A stretch of 64,000 nt of DNA, from positions 7,518,195 to 7,582,194 of the forward strand of contig CM067070.1 of the NCBI GenBank assembly GCA_033980235.1, in the 5' to 3' direction. The notes beneath the pieces were generated by a model that saw nothing but the letters and a program-made list of their open reading frames with translations, did not search any database and had not been told where the DNA came from. Positions 47,640-60,624 of the stretch are shown here, piece after piece. This DNA comes from Diadema setosum (lineage: Eukaryota > Echinodermata > Echinoidea > Diadematoida > Diadematidae). The first letter of the stretch is position 1, and each line of letters starts with the position of its first letter. Made by a program: the position numbers and the translations under genes.

Positions 47640-48763
47640 TGAAGTTCGTAGTCTTCAATACCTTTTGCATATTGTCTGAGAGTGAAAGAAACAGTGTACG
47701 CGGAGTAGAAATGCGTTGTTTCCGATAAAAACAATTATTTACATTGTGTTGTTGTTTTGTCGATTAAAACAATTATCTACATTGTGTTGTTTTGTTGATT
47801 AAAACAATCGTTGACATTTTTTTGTCGTCACTCTGTAAGTCCGTTCCGAACAAAACCAATTCATTCTTCATGCTATTACCTAAAGAACGTTTGACAAGAT
47901 TAAACGAAATATCAAATTAAAACTTCAAATATCAAACACATTGTAACAACTTCCGAGATACTTTGCTCGTTAAAAATTATTAGTGAACGTGATGCTCGCG
48001 ACAACCATACAGACTATTTATTAATCTAAGAATATTCGTCCTTTGATGTTTTCTATGTACTGTACCTACATCAAATATTTAGATGCATTCGATACAAACA
48101 TTAAATAATTTACAATCACAAACAAGCACAGGAGCGCATAAATACGGCATGTTGTCGTAATTTTTCATTTTAAAGCTTGCTGTAAATGTTGCCTGAATAA
48201 AATCGGAGATAGATAATGCGCTCTGTGCGTGACTCTGTACAAATATTGTGTGAACAAATGGCGCAGTTCAAAAAAAAAAAAAGAAGTTATTACTCATCTT
48301 TCAGACTAACTTCGTAGTCGTCAATTTTTTTTTGCATATTGTCTGAGAGTGAAAGAAACAATGTATGCGGAGTGGAAATGCGTTGTATTTCCGATTAAAA
48401 CAATTATCTACATTGTGCATAGTCAATACTTTTCGAAAATTGTCTGAGAATGAAAGAAACATGTGTATGAGTAGAAGTGGGTTGTGTGATCGATTAGAAC
48501 ATTTACATTATGTTTCCGATAAAAAGAAGTATTTACATTGTCTTATTGTTTTGTCGATTGTGTTGTTGTTTTGTCGATTAAATCAATCGTTAACTTTTAT
48601 GCCGCCACTAAAGAACGTTTGACAAGATTAAACGAAATATCTAATCAAAACTTGAAATATCAAACACATTGTAACACTATCTTTACGACATATTTTGATC
48701 GTTAAAAAAAAGAATGTTACTGAACGTGATGCTCGCGACGAACAACCATACAGACTGTTTATT
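47640..48763 (+). repeat. Duplicated inner block of the left arm
   Basis: Sequence from TGTCTGAGAGTGAAAGAAAC near 47675 through GTGATGCTCGCGAC near 47991 recurs from 48340 to 48738 in the same direction with divergence. Mirror copies are at 48946-49375 and 49640-50065. Confidence 0.75.
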
Positions 48764-48945
48764 AAGACAGGAATATTTGTCAAATATCAAAAGATGTTCA
48801 GACAAGTTGCGAAAAGTATCAATGAGTACGAATTTTTGCGCACATGTGTTTGTTTGTGATTGCAAATTATTTAATGTTTCTATCGAATGCATCTAAATCT
48901 TTGATGAACGTACATAGAAAACGTCAAAGGACGAATATTCTTAGA
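48764..48945. other. Central spacer of the palindrome
   Basis: About 180 bp between the last strongly paired bases of the arms. Its right part (GTTTGTGATTGCAAATTATT... to ACGAATATTCTTAGA) repeats sequence found at 49585-49690 in the right arm. Its left part is only weakly related. No coding content. Confidence 0.6.
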
Positions 48946-51504
48946 TTAATAAACAGTCTGTATGGTTGTTCGTCGCGAGCATCACGTTCACTAACAATTT
49001 TTTAACGATCAAAATATCTCGTAAAGTGTTACAATGTGTTTGATATTTCAAGTTTTGATTTGATATTTCGTTTAATCTTGTCAAACGTTCTTTAGTGGCG
49101 ACATAAAAGTCAACGATTGATTTAATCGACAAAACAACAACACAATCGACAAAACAATAAGACAATGTAAATACTTCTTTTTATCGGAAACATAATGTAA
49201 ATGTTCTAATCGATCACACAACGCACTTCCACTCATACACATGTTTCGTTCATTCTCAGACAATTTTCGAAATGTATTGAATATGCACAATGTAGATAAT
49301 TGTTTTAATCGGAAATACAACGCATTTCCACACCGCATACACTGTTTCTTTCACTCTCAGACAATATGCAAAAAAAAAAAAAAAAGACGACTACGAAGTT
49401 AGTCTGAAAGATGAGTAATAACTTCTTTTTTTTTTTTTTTGAACTGCGCCATTTGTTCACACAATATTTGTACAGAGTCACGCACAGAGCGCATTATCTA
49501 TCTCCGATTTTATTCAGGCAACATTTACAGCAAGCTTTAAACTGAAAAATTACGACAACATGCCGTATTTATGCGCTCCTGTGCTTGTTTTTGATTGTAA
49601 ATTATTTAATGATTTGTATCGAATGCATCTAAATATTTGATGTACGTACAGTACATAGAAAACATCAAAGGACGAATATTCTTAGATTAATAAATACTCT
49701 GTATGGTTGTCGCGAGCATCACGTTCACTAATAATTTTTAACGAGCAAAATATCTCGGAAGTTGTTACAATGTGTTTGATATTTGAAGTTTTAATTTGAT
49801 ATTTCGTTTAATCTTGTCAAACGTTCTTTAGGTAATAGCATGAAGAATGAATTGGTTTTGTTCGGAACGGACTTACAGAGTGACGACAAAAAAAAATGTC
49901 AACGATTGTTTTAATCGACAAAACAACACAATGTAGATAATTGTTTTAATCGACAAAAAAACAACACAATGTAAATAATTGTTTTTATCGGAAACAACGC
50001 ATTTCTACTCCGCGTACACTGTTTCTTTCACTCTCAGACAATATGCAAAAGGTATTGAAGACTACGAACTTCAAGTTAGATATATTCAATTAGACTATAA
50101 ACTTCGAAGTCAATACTTTTCTTTTTGGCGTTTCATCATACTAGAGAGATAACTTTGTCAGTGTTCGTAGGCCCTACACATTTTTCCCCCTACAAATTAC
50201 TTGATCAATCTTGTCATTGAAAATTTAGACGAATTGCCAATCCTACACGACAAGGACAAGTATATACGATTATTGATTTCTACTAACTTGCATGCATAAA
50301 CAGTTCAATCTTTTAAAAAGCAATTATACTTTGATTTACAGGAGATACGGCATCACGACATGCTTGATATAAACGCTTGAACGTACGCTTTATGCTATAA
50401 TCATTCTGTGGCTAATGCTTTTAACCATCGTGAACGTTACGGTTACTGAACATTAAAAAAAAATGGATTTCCCTACTCGTTTGACTCAAACGGAGATCTC
50501 GTGTGTGAGGAAGGGCATAACTCATGCTCGTAGAAGATGCCGCTTCATTCATTCATCGTAAAGAGCAGGATACACAATCCGCTAAAGTAGTCGTTCCGTC
50601 ACGTCATCCAGCAGAACTCGAGGGAAGACCAGCCTAGTACAGCCGAATATGGCCTATCCAGCCATCTTGTCAGATGGAAAATCAATCAATCAAACTAACA
50701 AACAAACAAACAAACAAACAAACAAACACTTAAGCACACAAAATAAGACTACATTGTATTGAGTTTTGCCAAATAAACTTTAACAAAATGTATCGACATC
50801 TCGTCCATTTAAAACATATATATATATATATATATATATGACAGAAAATTACAAGTTGATAACAGATTGTGGTTGGCGTCAATTTCGTTACAACTGATTG
50901 TTGTCATATTGGACAAAAATATACTGTTTAAAACAATCACAGATTCGATATCTACACAAAAACTTCCACCTAACTATTGATTGATGTGAAATTCGTCTAT
51001 TCGTTTCCAATACGTCACATTGGTAGAGAAAAAAAAGGCGTTGTACCAAAGAGCGTTACAGTAACTCTTGAACTGAAATGGAGGTATTCAGAGTTGAGTT
51101 GCATAGAATACACAAGGGTAACGTAACTAGCTTATTTCTCTTCGTTTGCATAAACTATACTGTTGCATAGAATACACGAGGGTAACGTAACAAGCATTCA
51201 CATTTCTCTTCGTTTATTGTTCATACTAAAATAAGGTTTCGAATATCAACAAAAAGATATCACATCGAAATCTTGTCAAAGATCCGGAACTACGTTATTA
51301 TGACAAACTAACGATATTCACAGAAAATGTTTAATACGATATACACTTCTGTCCCTTATGAAATCCGCTTGTAAGAAATCTACAATAGTCTTTATCATCG
51401 CAATATGGAAACTGAAATTCACCGACAGTATGTAATTTAAAAAAGTAGTGCAAGAAACTCGATTGATTTCTTCGTTTGACAATAACCATGTACACGGCAT
51501 AGTT

Positions 51505-51792
51505 TTAAAATCGTGCGTTATGATTCTCTTGTTGAACACGAATTTTGTGCGATCTAACGGGTCTGACAGAGACACTGTTCACCAAATTTCTTACCTGCGT
51601 GTTTTTGTTTCTCAGTCTAACAGGGCACTCTCTCTCCCAATGTCCCACCTTTCCACATCGAAAGCATCGTGCTTGCCTCCTCTTTTCAAAAAGCTCCATC
51701 AATGTCTTCTCCAGCTCAATAACCCAGGCAGGGAACGGCAACTTTTGTCTTTCTTGTTGATGATTTTTGGTTTTCACTTCAGTGTGAGCATC
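51505..51792 (-). pseudogene. CCHC zinc-knuckle exon (right arm), acceptor altered
   Basis: Same open frame as 45932-46219, with the CCHC knuckle intact. The base equivalent to the G of the acceptor AG is changed: this copy reads ACAACAT where the left copy reads ACAACAG (position 51793). If the splice model is right, this copy cannot use that acceptor, so it may be expressed differently or be dead. If the model is wrong, the difference is neutral. Confidence 0.45.
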
Positions 51793-54658
51793 ATGTTGTA
51801 AAGCATGCGGTGATAATGCATAGTGAAGAAATCAAGCGTAAAATAATTCCACACTACCTTCAGTTATTCTTCTGTTGTTTCTTTCAGAACGCTTCAAATC
51901 TATCCCCTCTCACACAATTCATCCACCGTTTTTTTTTTCACTTTATATTCTTGTTTTATAGTCAATGCTCTCGTTCCTTGTATGTCTGCTTTTTTTATCC
52001 ATTTTGTAAAATCAAACTTGTTTCGACTTGTTACGACTATACATTAAAATGAGATCTTCAAAACTAAATTCAGAAATCGGCAAATTATTTTCTTTTTTTT
52101 TCTCCTGAAAAGTCAAAACATAGCCATCGTATCGGTACAGACATTTTCAGATACGTGTTTTACCTACTAGGCCTACATTATCACGTGTCACAATCATCTT
52201 TATTCTACTCAACAATATAGTTAAGCTTTCAACATCGACTTTAACATTACTCACATCATCAAAAATATGGCAAGCAACACTCGATCATTACAACATGATA
52301 AATTATCCACAACACAAACAGTACGATACCAGAGTGCGTCTTGCATCTTACATGAAAAGCATTTTCTGCCAACTGACGCGCACAGTTTTCTCAAGTAGCT
52401 GCTACCACAGGTACAGATGCCTATGATAAAGTTGAAGAAGGAGCCATGTTTGGTATTCACCGGTGAGAAAGTAGGAATGATGAATATAGGAGCCTCTAAA
52501 GTAATTGCATGAAGTTATCAAAAATTCTTCCCTTCACTGTTTTTTTTTTTTATCGTGTTAAAAAAATGGGGGAAATACTCTTTGTTTCAGTTCTAACAGC
52601 GCAAATGTGTTCGACATAAAAGCCAGAGGCATTCATAAAATTTGTCGTCAGTGACAAGTTGTCATAGATGCGACAAGCTACTGAAATCCTTGCATCTGAT
52701 TGGCTGAGAGCAAATTTGTCATAGAAATGTGGCAGTTGTCACTAATAACAAGTTTTATGAAACGGGCCCCATGAACGGTGAAAATGAGGTTTGACACTGT
52801 ACAGATACTTTTGAACAAAGATCCCATCGTAGCGTTTAAATTGCGCGCTATAAATTCACATTCGATTCATCTCCAAACAGCCACTTGCAGTACTCATTGA
52901 CAGCGTTTCATCCTTTCATCAACGCATGATATTTGACACTCCCTCTCAAAATTACAGTGGCAACATTTGCTACATATGACTTTTTTGCGCTATGCAATGA
53001 TTTAGTACGTGTTCGCCAGTACTTTGAGTACGCTCGAAGTAAAGAAATAATAGACTTGATTGGACCATCTGCGTCTTGCAATTTACTGGGTGTTTTTTTT
53101 TTTTTTATCGTACACTGCGACTATAACAAACAAGCAAAAAAATCTCACCGCAGATGTATTTTTAAGTGCGTTTCTCTGTGCAATCATCTCGTCAATCCGA
53201 TGGATATTCTTGACTTTTGCACAATGATTTAGTACGTGTTCGCCAGTACTTTGAGTACGCTCGAAGTAAAGAAATAATAGACTTGATTGGACCATCTGCG
53301 TCTTGCAATTTACTGGGTGTTTTTTTTTTTTTTATCGTACACTGCGACTATAACAAACAAGCAAAAAAAATCTCACCGCAGATGTATTTTTAAGTGCGTT
53401 TCTCTGTGCAATCATCTCGTCAATCCGATGGATATTCTTGACTTTTGCACAATGATTTAGTACGTGTTCGCCAGTACTTTGAGTACGCTCGAAGTAAAGA
53501 AATAATAGACTTGATTGGACCATCTGCGTCTTGCAATTTACTGGGTGTTTTTTTTTTTCTTTTTATCGTACACTGCGACTATAACAAACAAGCAAAAACA
53601 TATCTCACCGCAGATGTATTTTTAAGTGCGTTTCTCTTAATGCTGTGCAATCATCTCGTCAATCCGATGGATATTCTTGACTTTTGCATAATCGGCACGT
53701 AAATAAAGTCAAATCAAAGCGTTCATCATGACTCTCTAAAAAAATATTACGCGCTCACGACCTTCTTGCCATCGCAGACTACTACAGTATATTGTTAAAG
53801 GAGAACGTCAGTACGATTACTGTAATGTCATATCATGTAGTAAGCCCTATCAAAAAAATCGACAGCTACATGTTTTAGATATGTGGAATTGTGATGCTTG
53901 AGCAGAAAAAAAACAACAACCTACTGCTCTAAAAACAAAAAAAAAAATCGCATAAGAAAGCTGACATAGATGCTCAAATTTCATGACATGTACCAATGTA
54001 AATTCAATTACATCGCCTCTGTAATGTACGCATGCTTTCTTCTTTTGTTCTGCTTCCTTGAGCCCCCTCCCCATGATTTCATATGGCGAAGCTGCAATGT
54101 TATCATCTTTGTTCGTTGTAATTTGTTATACATTTTGATATTGCTCTTACTCCTCATCCAAAGCAATGATTCCAAACACCATGGACAGCAAATATTTCAT
54201 CGCTGCCTGCTATCAACGGCAAAACGTTTCCTCCCAACTGAAATGGTGAAAATCCCGATTCAAATTCACAGAGATCGTAATCTATTTTTTGGCCATACCG
54301 ACTACCTACCTCTTTAAGTACCGACAACCCTTTCTCCTTCTTCTCTCACAACCGTGCCTATACCATACAAAATAAAAACAATTATACAGATACTCTGTTA
54401 CTCATTTTGTCTAGATGAATACAGTGTCAATGCTTTTTATGCAGATATTCAAATCAACGTTAAGGGGGAAAAGCGTACAATTACCTTTCGCATTACCGTA
54501 AAACAGCTTGATAAACGTACCATTCCTTGCACTTGTATTTCATTCGTTTTACTCCTTCCTCTACAAATCGCTCGATCAAACATACTGTGCAGTGCATATT
54601 ATGCAATTTCACGTACGCAAAATGCATATAACTTTATGTGATGTTTATTTCAACTTAC

Positions 54659-54784
54659 CCGTATAGCCGCAATAGAAGGCGTTGTCCTTTCCCCCTGATA
54701 CATAGAAGGAGATCCCTCGGATGCCATGGTGGATTGGCTGGTTTCCACTGCGTTGCAAAGTTGAAGTTTGCTCGGAGTAGCCAT
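54659..54784 (-). CDS. Candidate exon 1, zinc-knuckle gene (right arm)
   Basis: Mirror copy of 42946-43071: the same 42 codons, the same GTAAGT donor (54653-54658) and the same TATA box upstream. It points away from the right end of the element towards the spacer, so the two gene copies are convergent. Confidence 0.42.
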
Positions 54785-55440
54785 CTTAGGTACTGGTATG
54801 CGTTGTCAACGATGTAAATATAGGAGAAGTAACCAAGAGATTGACGCTCGGCACCCTATATAGCTTCTATCTTTCGTCTGGTTCTTTCCCAGCGCCATTG
54901 TTTCCATTGTTTATGTTACTCTTCATTTTCTTCCACGCACCAGATTAATCCTCCATCCAGCTGCAGTTGATGCAACGACGGACTTTGTTGTATCACTTCT
55001 TCTTTTATCAACCAAAGTAACTTTCTTCATTTTCATCCTTTTTTACAGCAGCTGTCGCTATACTGGCAACGACAAAGAAAGGATTCCTGCATTTCTCTTC
55101 ATTTTCTTCCACTGGCGCACCAGAATAATCCTTTATCCAGCTGCAGTTGATGTAACGACGGACCTTTGTTTTAACATATTCCTCTTTTATTAACCAAAGC
55201 AACTTTCTTCATTTTCATCCCTTTTTACCGCAGCTGTGGCTGTACTGGCAACGCCAAAGTCATTCACAAAGAAAGGATTATACTAGTTAATCTTTTAATT
55301 CTATTCCTACTATTGCAGCTGCATCTTTTATCAATAGGCCTAATCCTTTCCTTCCGTCGCCTTTTGTCACTCGTTAATCCTTCCATTCATACACTCCGCT
55401 TCAAACAATATCTCTTGCTAGAGAGCCTAGACCTACTACT

Positions 55441-55446
55441 GAAGGC
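55441..55446 (+). repeat. Right 6-bp target-site duplication GAAGGC
   Basis: Direct copy of the hexamer at 42091-42096, immediately after the right terminus CCTACTACT. Confidence 0.75.
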
Positions 55447-57420
55447 TTTTTTAAATAATTAAGTTTCTTTCCTCTATGACCATGATAAAACAAACCCCTG
55501 ATGATCAAAACAAAAGGCAATCAGAACTTGGCAAATGAACTCTTTGGACATTAGCAAAAGGGAATACATTAACAGTTTTTGCAAACAAATTATTGTCTAA
55601 TACTCCATCAAGCTCATAAAGAATACAATTCTACTGCAACAAGAAATCCATTCAGTAGGACTCGTACTCGGTGTACATAGCTTAAAATGGCAACTTTTCA
55701 AAAATAATGCCCCAGTAAAGCTCAACACCTTTGGCCTATGACTTTTTATGTACCGTATCACCTTACGGTTGAGGAGATGGGTAAAGAAAAATTATTAACG
55801 AAATAAAACTTCTGGGAACATGCTTCACATGACCTCACCGTTTTCTTCTCTTAAGAAAGAAACGAAATCTGAAAATTGTTCAAGAGTGTTTTTGAACATA
55901 GTACATTGCAAAAGCAGAAAAATTCAGTGTTTTTGAGAAACATAACTCACAACAACAAGGAATTCCTGTCGTGTCTAGTATTGCGCGTTTTTGGTTTGGA
56001 GGGTTTTGGATGCTAATATTTCAAGACAAGTTTATGCTCCGGCACTTCATTGAACTTAAATGTAAAGTAATGATCAACCTCTCTTGCCAATAAACTCAAC
56101 ATTTGCTGTTCTTCAGTAAAGCATATGACAGAAATATATGAGAAACATGTCTCATATGAATAAGCTCACAGCAACAACAAAAATATTATGTTATTTATAA
56201 ACTAATACTGCATGTACTTAGTTTCGAGGGATATTCTTTTTAAGATGCAAAATGTTATGACAAAAGCCCCTACGTGACTACCAGCAATTAAACATCCTTC
56301 AACTTCTTTAGCAAATGAGCTCATGTGTATCATCTTCTTGTTGAGAAGACGAAGATGAGTAATGATAAAATAACCAAACTATCAACTTTCCTTAACTGTT
56401 TTACATGAAATCATTATTGCCTCCTAGTAACGAAATTGAAAAAACCCATAACATCCGAAATTGTTCAAAATCGCTTCTTGATAACGATGAAGGCAAAGGA
56501 AACTTAGTGTTTTTAACCACTACGACACGTGTCTACAGATCTGTCATGCTCATAAGATACGTGACTCACAGGAACATAATTTTATACAGTAAGTACTTGG
56601 TTTGGAGGACATTTAGATGCCAGCTTTTCATGAATAATACTCCAGCACTGACATTAACTGATGAAAAAAAAGGAATGCTCAGCTTCTTTATCCAATTAGC
56701 TCATAGGTAATTCCTTGTAGTTGAAAAAAAAAACACCGAGTACACATAAAAATAATTATAGACTTCCCGTAACATGTATCACAGGTCATTATCTCCACAT
56801 TTGCTCCTCTTAACTTAAAAGAAATCAATATACACGTGTATATTTAAATTTGTTTTAAATGACCTTTAAACAATATGAAGAAAAAAATTCTGTGTCTGCT
56901 AAGGCTTGACACAAGCATGTCTTATACTGGGTCACGCTCATATTAAACGTAGCTCACAGGAACAAGGAATTCACGTGTGTATAAAATAATAAGCCTGTTC
57001 GGAGTTCCAGTTTGAGCATGAGCAGAAAAAGGTCATTTGTACCAAGAGTCAAGCTGGTTTTTAATTTCACTGAGTTAAGCAACTGTAATGCTATGATTAT
57101 TCATGGAATCCTTATAAATAGTGCCTGCCAGTACATCCACCTGACAGCAAGCCTGGCATTTGGCAATGTTAACAGAAAAAGTTTGTTAATGTATTCCAAA
57201 CAGCACAATGAAATAGATGCTTCCCAAGGTGTTGATTGACAAACCATTCTGGTCACTTTATCTACACAGGTTCATTCTTTGTTAGAATACGAGTTCCATA
57301 AATTGCTATGCCTGGCAAGCTGCTGCATTATGTCGCTTTGAATTTAGTTAAGTGCCTAACCAACTGAGAAAAATGAAAGGTCATTTGTACCCATGTGCAC
57401 ATGAGCTATCTCCGAACTGG
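55447..57420. other. No gene; old degenerate repeats
   Basis: Interior of the 21-kb structure. Similar phrases return at irregular spacing, such as GCTCACAGCAACAACAA (56165), GACTCACAGGAACATAA (56563), GCTCACAGGAACAAGG (56951), and TTTTCAAAAATAATGCCCC/TTTTCATGAATAATACTCC (55696, 56627). They suggest an ancient ~400-bp tandem duplication. No coding frame with motifs was found. Confidence 0.4.
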
Positions 57421-57429
57421 CTTATACTG

Positions 57430-58060
57430 CAGAGAGGGTGCAAAGTTGAACCCTTTATTGAGGGTGCGAATATGTTCCCTTGGGTACATCTTTCCACCCA
57501 CACTAAGTGGTGCTAGATTGCACCTCTTCTTGAGGGTGCATCTTTCCACCCACACTAAGTTGTGCTAAGTTGCACCTTTCTTGAGGGTGCGATCTTCACC
57601 CTTTACCTTTCGGCGCACCTTTGCACCTAGTGTAGCTTTTACATCTTGGTGCAACTTTACATCCTTTCGTGAGGGTGCAAAGAAACACCCAAAGTTCCAG
57701 GATTGTGCTTTGTTTTGAGGGTGCAATCTTGGAACTTTGGGTGCTGCTTTGTACCCGCAAGAAAGGGTGAAAGTAATACACCCTCGGGGGCAACTTTGCC
57801 CCCTTGAAAAAGGCGCAACCTCGTACCTTTAGGTGCAACTTTAAACCCGAAGGATGCAAGAATGTACCCTCTCTAGAGGGTGCAATCTTGTGCCATTGGT
57901 ATGATGTTGCACCTATGTGGTGCTTATTTGCTCCATGACTGCTGCAAAATTGCTCCTTTAAACGAGCAAGTCAGTGTCACTGCCTTCTCCTTTATGGGGG
58001 CAATATTGCCCATCATCTCAAGGTGCAACTTAGCATCACATAATCGGGTACGATTTAGTT
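57430..58060. repeat. GAGGGTGCAA-rich repeat zone
   Basis: GAGGGTGCAA, GGGTGCGA and their complement TTGCACCC(T) recur many times on both strands, together with AAGTTGCACC and CTTTGGGTGC. It could fold into many short hairpins. The open frame at 57596-57859 (minus) reflects this repeat. Confidence 0.65.
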
Positions 58061-58273
58061 ATTTAACTACTCTAAACCTTGAATAGTGCAAACTGTTGTA
58101 AGCCTATTATTTTGCTCAGATGTATAACTTATATTCAAATTCATGATTCTTCCGTCGAGATGTTTTCATTGCAACTGATTGACAAATTGCCCTACATCGA
58201 CATAAATAAGCACTGAGGGTTATTGATCAGTGTTTTAGTAGTAGCCATGATAAAAAAAAATCATGGGCGTACA

Positions 58274-58345
58274 TACTCGAGCAGGATTCGAACCTACGAC
58301 CTCCTGATCACCGGACAGGCGTCATCTCCACTAGACCACCGAGCT
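58274..58345 (-). ncRNA. tRNA-like sequence, probably SINE head or tRNA pseudogene
   Basis: On the minus strand the 72-bp segment has an A-box-like TGGTCTAGTGG and a perfect B box GGTTCGAATCC. The T stem pairs with one G-T wobble, and the acceptor strands AGCTCGG/TCGAGTA pair except at the first position. The anticodon arm (CCTGT/TCAGG) has a mismatch next to the loop and the loop lacks the usual U33, so a functional tRNA is unlikely. tRNA-derived SINE heads look like this. Confidence 0.6.
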
Positions 58346-60620
58346 TTCGCCCGACAGCAAGTGTTGGTTCTAATCCTTATAGCATGCAGCGGGCACTGCT
58401 TTGTTATTCAAATTCATGATTCAACTTATGTTGTTGTTCCACTCTGCAAAGTAAATAGGATTAGTGTAACTTGGATCTCGTGAATCATGAAATGCGTGTG
58501 CGTGCGGAATTTGTGAGTTGTGAAAATGTACATGTAAAAGTTAAGTTAGTTGTGTTTGAATTATATACTGAAACCAAAAATTTACCCAATTACCTTTTCA
58601 ATAAGGTGAGCACTATACCTATCAAACAAACCCTCTCGGCAAGAGTATACATCTGCATGAAGGAAAAGGTGAAAATATGATATGCAGTTGTCTGGATACG
58701 TTTTATTCAAAACGTTCTTGAATGCGTACTTATTCACATAATCTATTAGAATAACATATGCTTCTTACCAGTACTCAAAAGCCTCTAAAACAAGAGCATG
58801 CCTCTTACACTTCTAAAGTATACACCATATCTTAAAAACAAAATGTAAGAGGATTTAAGAAGCTGTTTGTATGCATTCAAACGAATCCATATTTCTATCT
58901 AAAATCTAAAACGTGTCTTGTAAAAGGGGAATTTGTTTTATAATGACGATGCCAATTGTCTTAAAGTCCTTGCCAATTGTCTTGGAGTTCACGCTTATTG
59001 AAAACATGAGATTCTTGGCACGTCGATTACAACTATGGTTTAAAGAGTTAACTGAGATACACATATCGTATGCGGGCATTTCGATGAAAACATTTAAATA
59101 CAAGGTACTGTAAATAATATGAAAATCAAACTTGATACCAGTCCTTATCGGCAACCAATAGAGACAATGGAGGACTGCAGTTAAGTGTTCAGATATTGTT
59201 TTGGGTGATACACGCATGCCGACTGATTTAGGATCAATTCGAGTCCCTCGAGCTGAGATTCCGGAACTGCAATGAGCAAACCATCATTATGAATAATAAA
59301 GTGACTGAGAATAATGCATGCACCAGTTTCTGTTTCGTTGTTCTATACACGGAAAGTTGTTTCGTTTTCCAATCCTGTGCAGGCACACAGAGATTTACAG
59401 AATTCAATCATCTTTGGCTAACGCCATGGTTGCGTGCAAAATGAATGCAGCTTATCTAACTTAACCTGCATACTGAATAGGGGACTACTGTATATTCAAT
59501 TTATACATTATTAATCGGATGATAGAACCTGTCAAACAGTAAATTGCGGACATCATATACCATTGTCAAATTCACTTTCTGTTCTAAACATAGTGTCAAT
59601 GGAATGTTAAGAACCACTTCAGCATTACCAAATCATGAAGAAATATATCATAAATATTTCCCAGAAACGGCTGCATTTGCATGAGCGGGAAGAGTTTGGC
59701 ATCATACATAGCAAGAGTCGTGACTACAAAACTAAATACATGTATTATACAAGGTTTTAGGACACTTTGAATCATGTCCCTCCCCCCCCCAAAAAAAAAC
59801 AACAACAACAACAACTTAGTGAAATATTGTATACCCTTCTTCCATTAACATATGATCTTTGACCTTTGAATACATGGCCCGCATTTTTTCAACAAATAGG
59901 CATTTGGATGCAACGTAGGTATATATATATATATATATATAAAAGAAAAAAAATGTTTCAGGAAACTACATTTAACCACTTCAGAAATAATTATGGAACA
60001 AACAGCAAAATATTGACACGTTCACTTCTTCCGTAATGACATGAGAGAAAACTTTCCTCACCGAATCGTTCTGCCGTAATTCATGAGCAAGTCATGGATA
60101 AATACTTAGTTCGATTAAAAGTAGGCCTATACATTGAGTCATTGCAAAAGTATCTAATGAAACGTATGCTTCAGAACTACATTATTGTCATTTATTATAT
60201 AACACTAATGATATAGAGCTATTGGTTCGCCATATTGCCTAACAGGTCGTTGTCCATACGACGTTTGTTCAGCAAATAAGGCACAGAATTTAATTTTGCA
60301 CTTGTTGCCAAAGACTCTAATCTTCTTTACCGCTATTCTCAGACATGACATGCTGATGCTGTATGAATTAGAAACGGAAGCTTACAAATATTCACCATCT
60401 AACAAGGCAAAAGCGAAGTGATGTCTCGTCCACGTATCGACTGTGTGATCACAGAGACTTTCAAAATATGGTATAGTTCATTGATTTTTTGACTGTTGAC
60501 GTAGTCGGACTTCACCAATATTAACACTTGACAGCAAGCATTAGATGATCTGAGGAGTGAATTTGGTAGTTATAATATAGCTCAAAAGTGTTTGTCAGGT
60601 GAGATACAAACATAGAACAA
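58346..60620. other. No gene recognised; short simple repeats
   Basis: AT-rich interior of the 21-kb structure. A poly-C/poly-A/(AAC)n stretch lies at 59781-59815 and an (AT)n run at 59920-59942. Short frames show no motif. Confidence 0.45.
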
Positions 60621-60624
60621 GTCC

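Larger units (their letters stand above)
42097..48763 (+). repeat. Left arm of the palindrome
   Basis: Inverted copy of 48946-55440. It is longer because it has three subterminal ~194-bp units where the right arm has two. Single-base differences between the arms are scattered (for example CTCGGG here against CTCGAG in the partner near 47095/50620). Confidence 0.9.
42097..55440. mobile_element. 13.3-kb near-perfect palindromic element, Polinton-like termini
   Basis: From 42097 and 55440 the two ends are exact complements for at least 60 bp (AGTAGTAGGTCTAGG...), and the match continues with rare substitutions and small indels to a spacer at about 48764-48945. A 6-bp direct repeat flanks it. 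Polinton/Maverick elements have 6-bp duplications and AG...CT termini, but no polymerase, integrase, ATPase, protease or capsid frame is seen, so the link is inference. Each arm contains subterminal ~194-bp tandem units, a candidate two-exon zinc-knuckle gene, a ~230-bp tandem array, a small MITE and a duplicated inner block. Confidence 0.8.
48946..55440 (-). repeat. Right arm of the palindrome
   Basis: Inverted copy of the left arm, with the same order of features. It contains two subterminal units at 54915-55276, the ~230-bp array at 52985-53690 and the small MITE at 52628-52770. Confidence 0.9.

Noticed and set aside
42097..55440. The palindrome as a sequencing or assembly artefact
   Set aside because: Missed-adapter chimaeras make inverted copies, but then the flanks would also be mirrored. 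Here the mirror stops at exact termini, the outer flanks are unrelated, a direct hexamer flanks the unit, and the arms differ by substitutions and one tandem unit. Raw reads should still be inspected.
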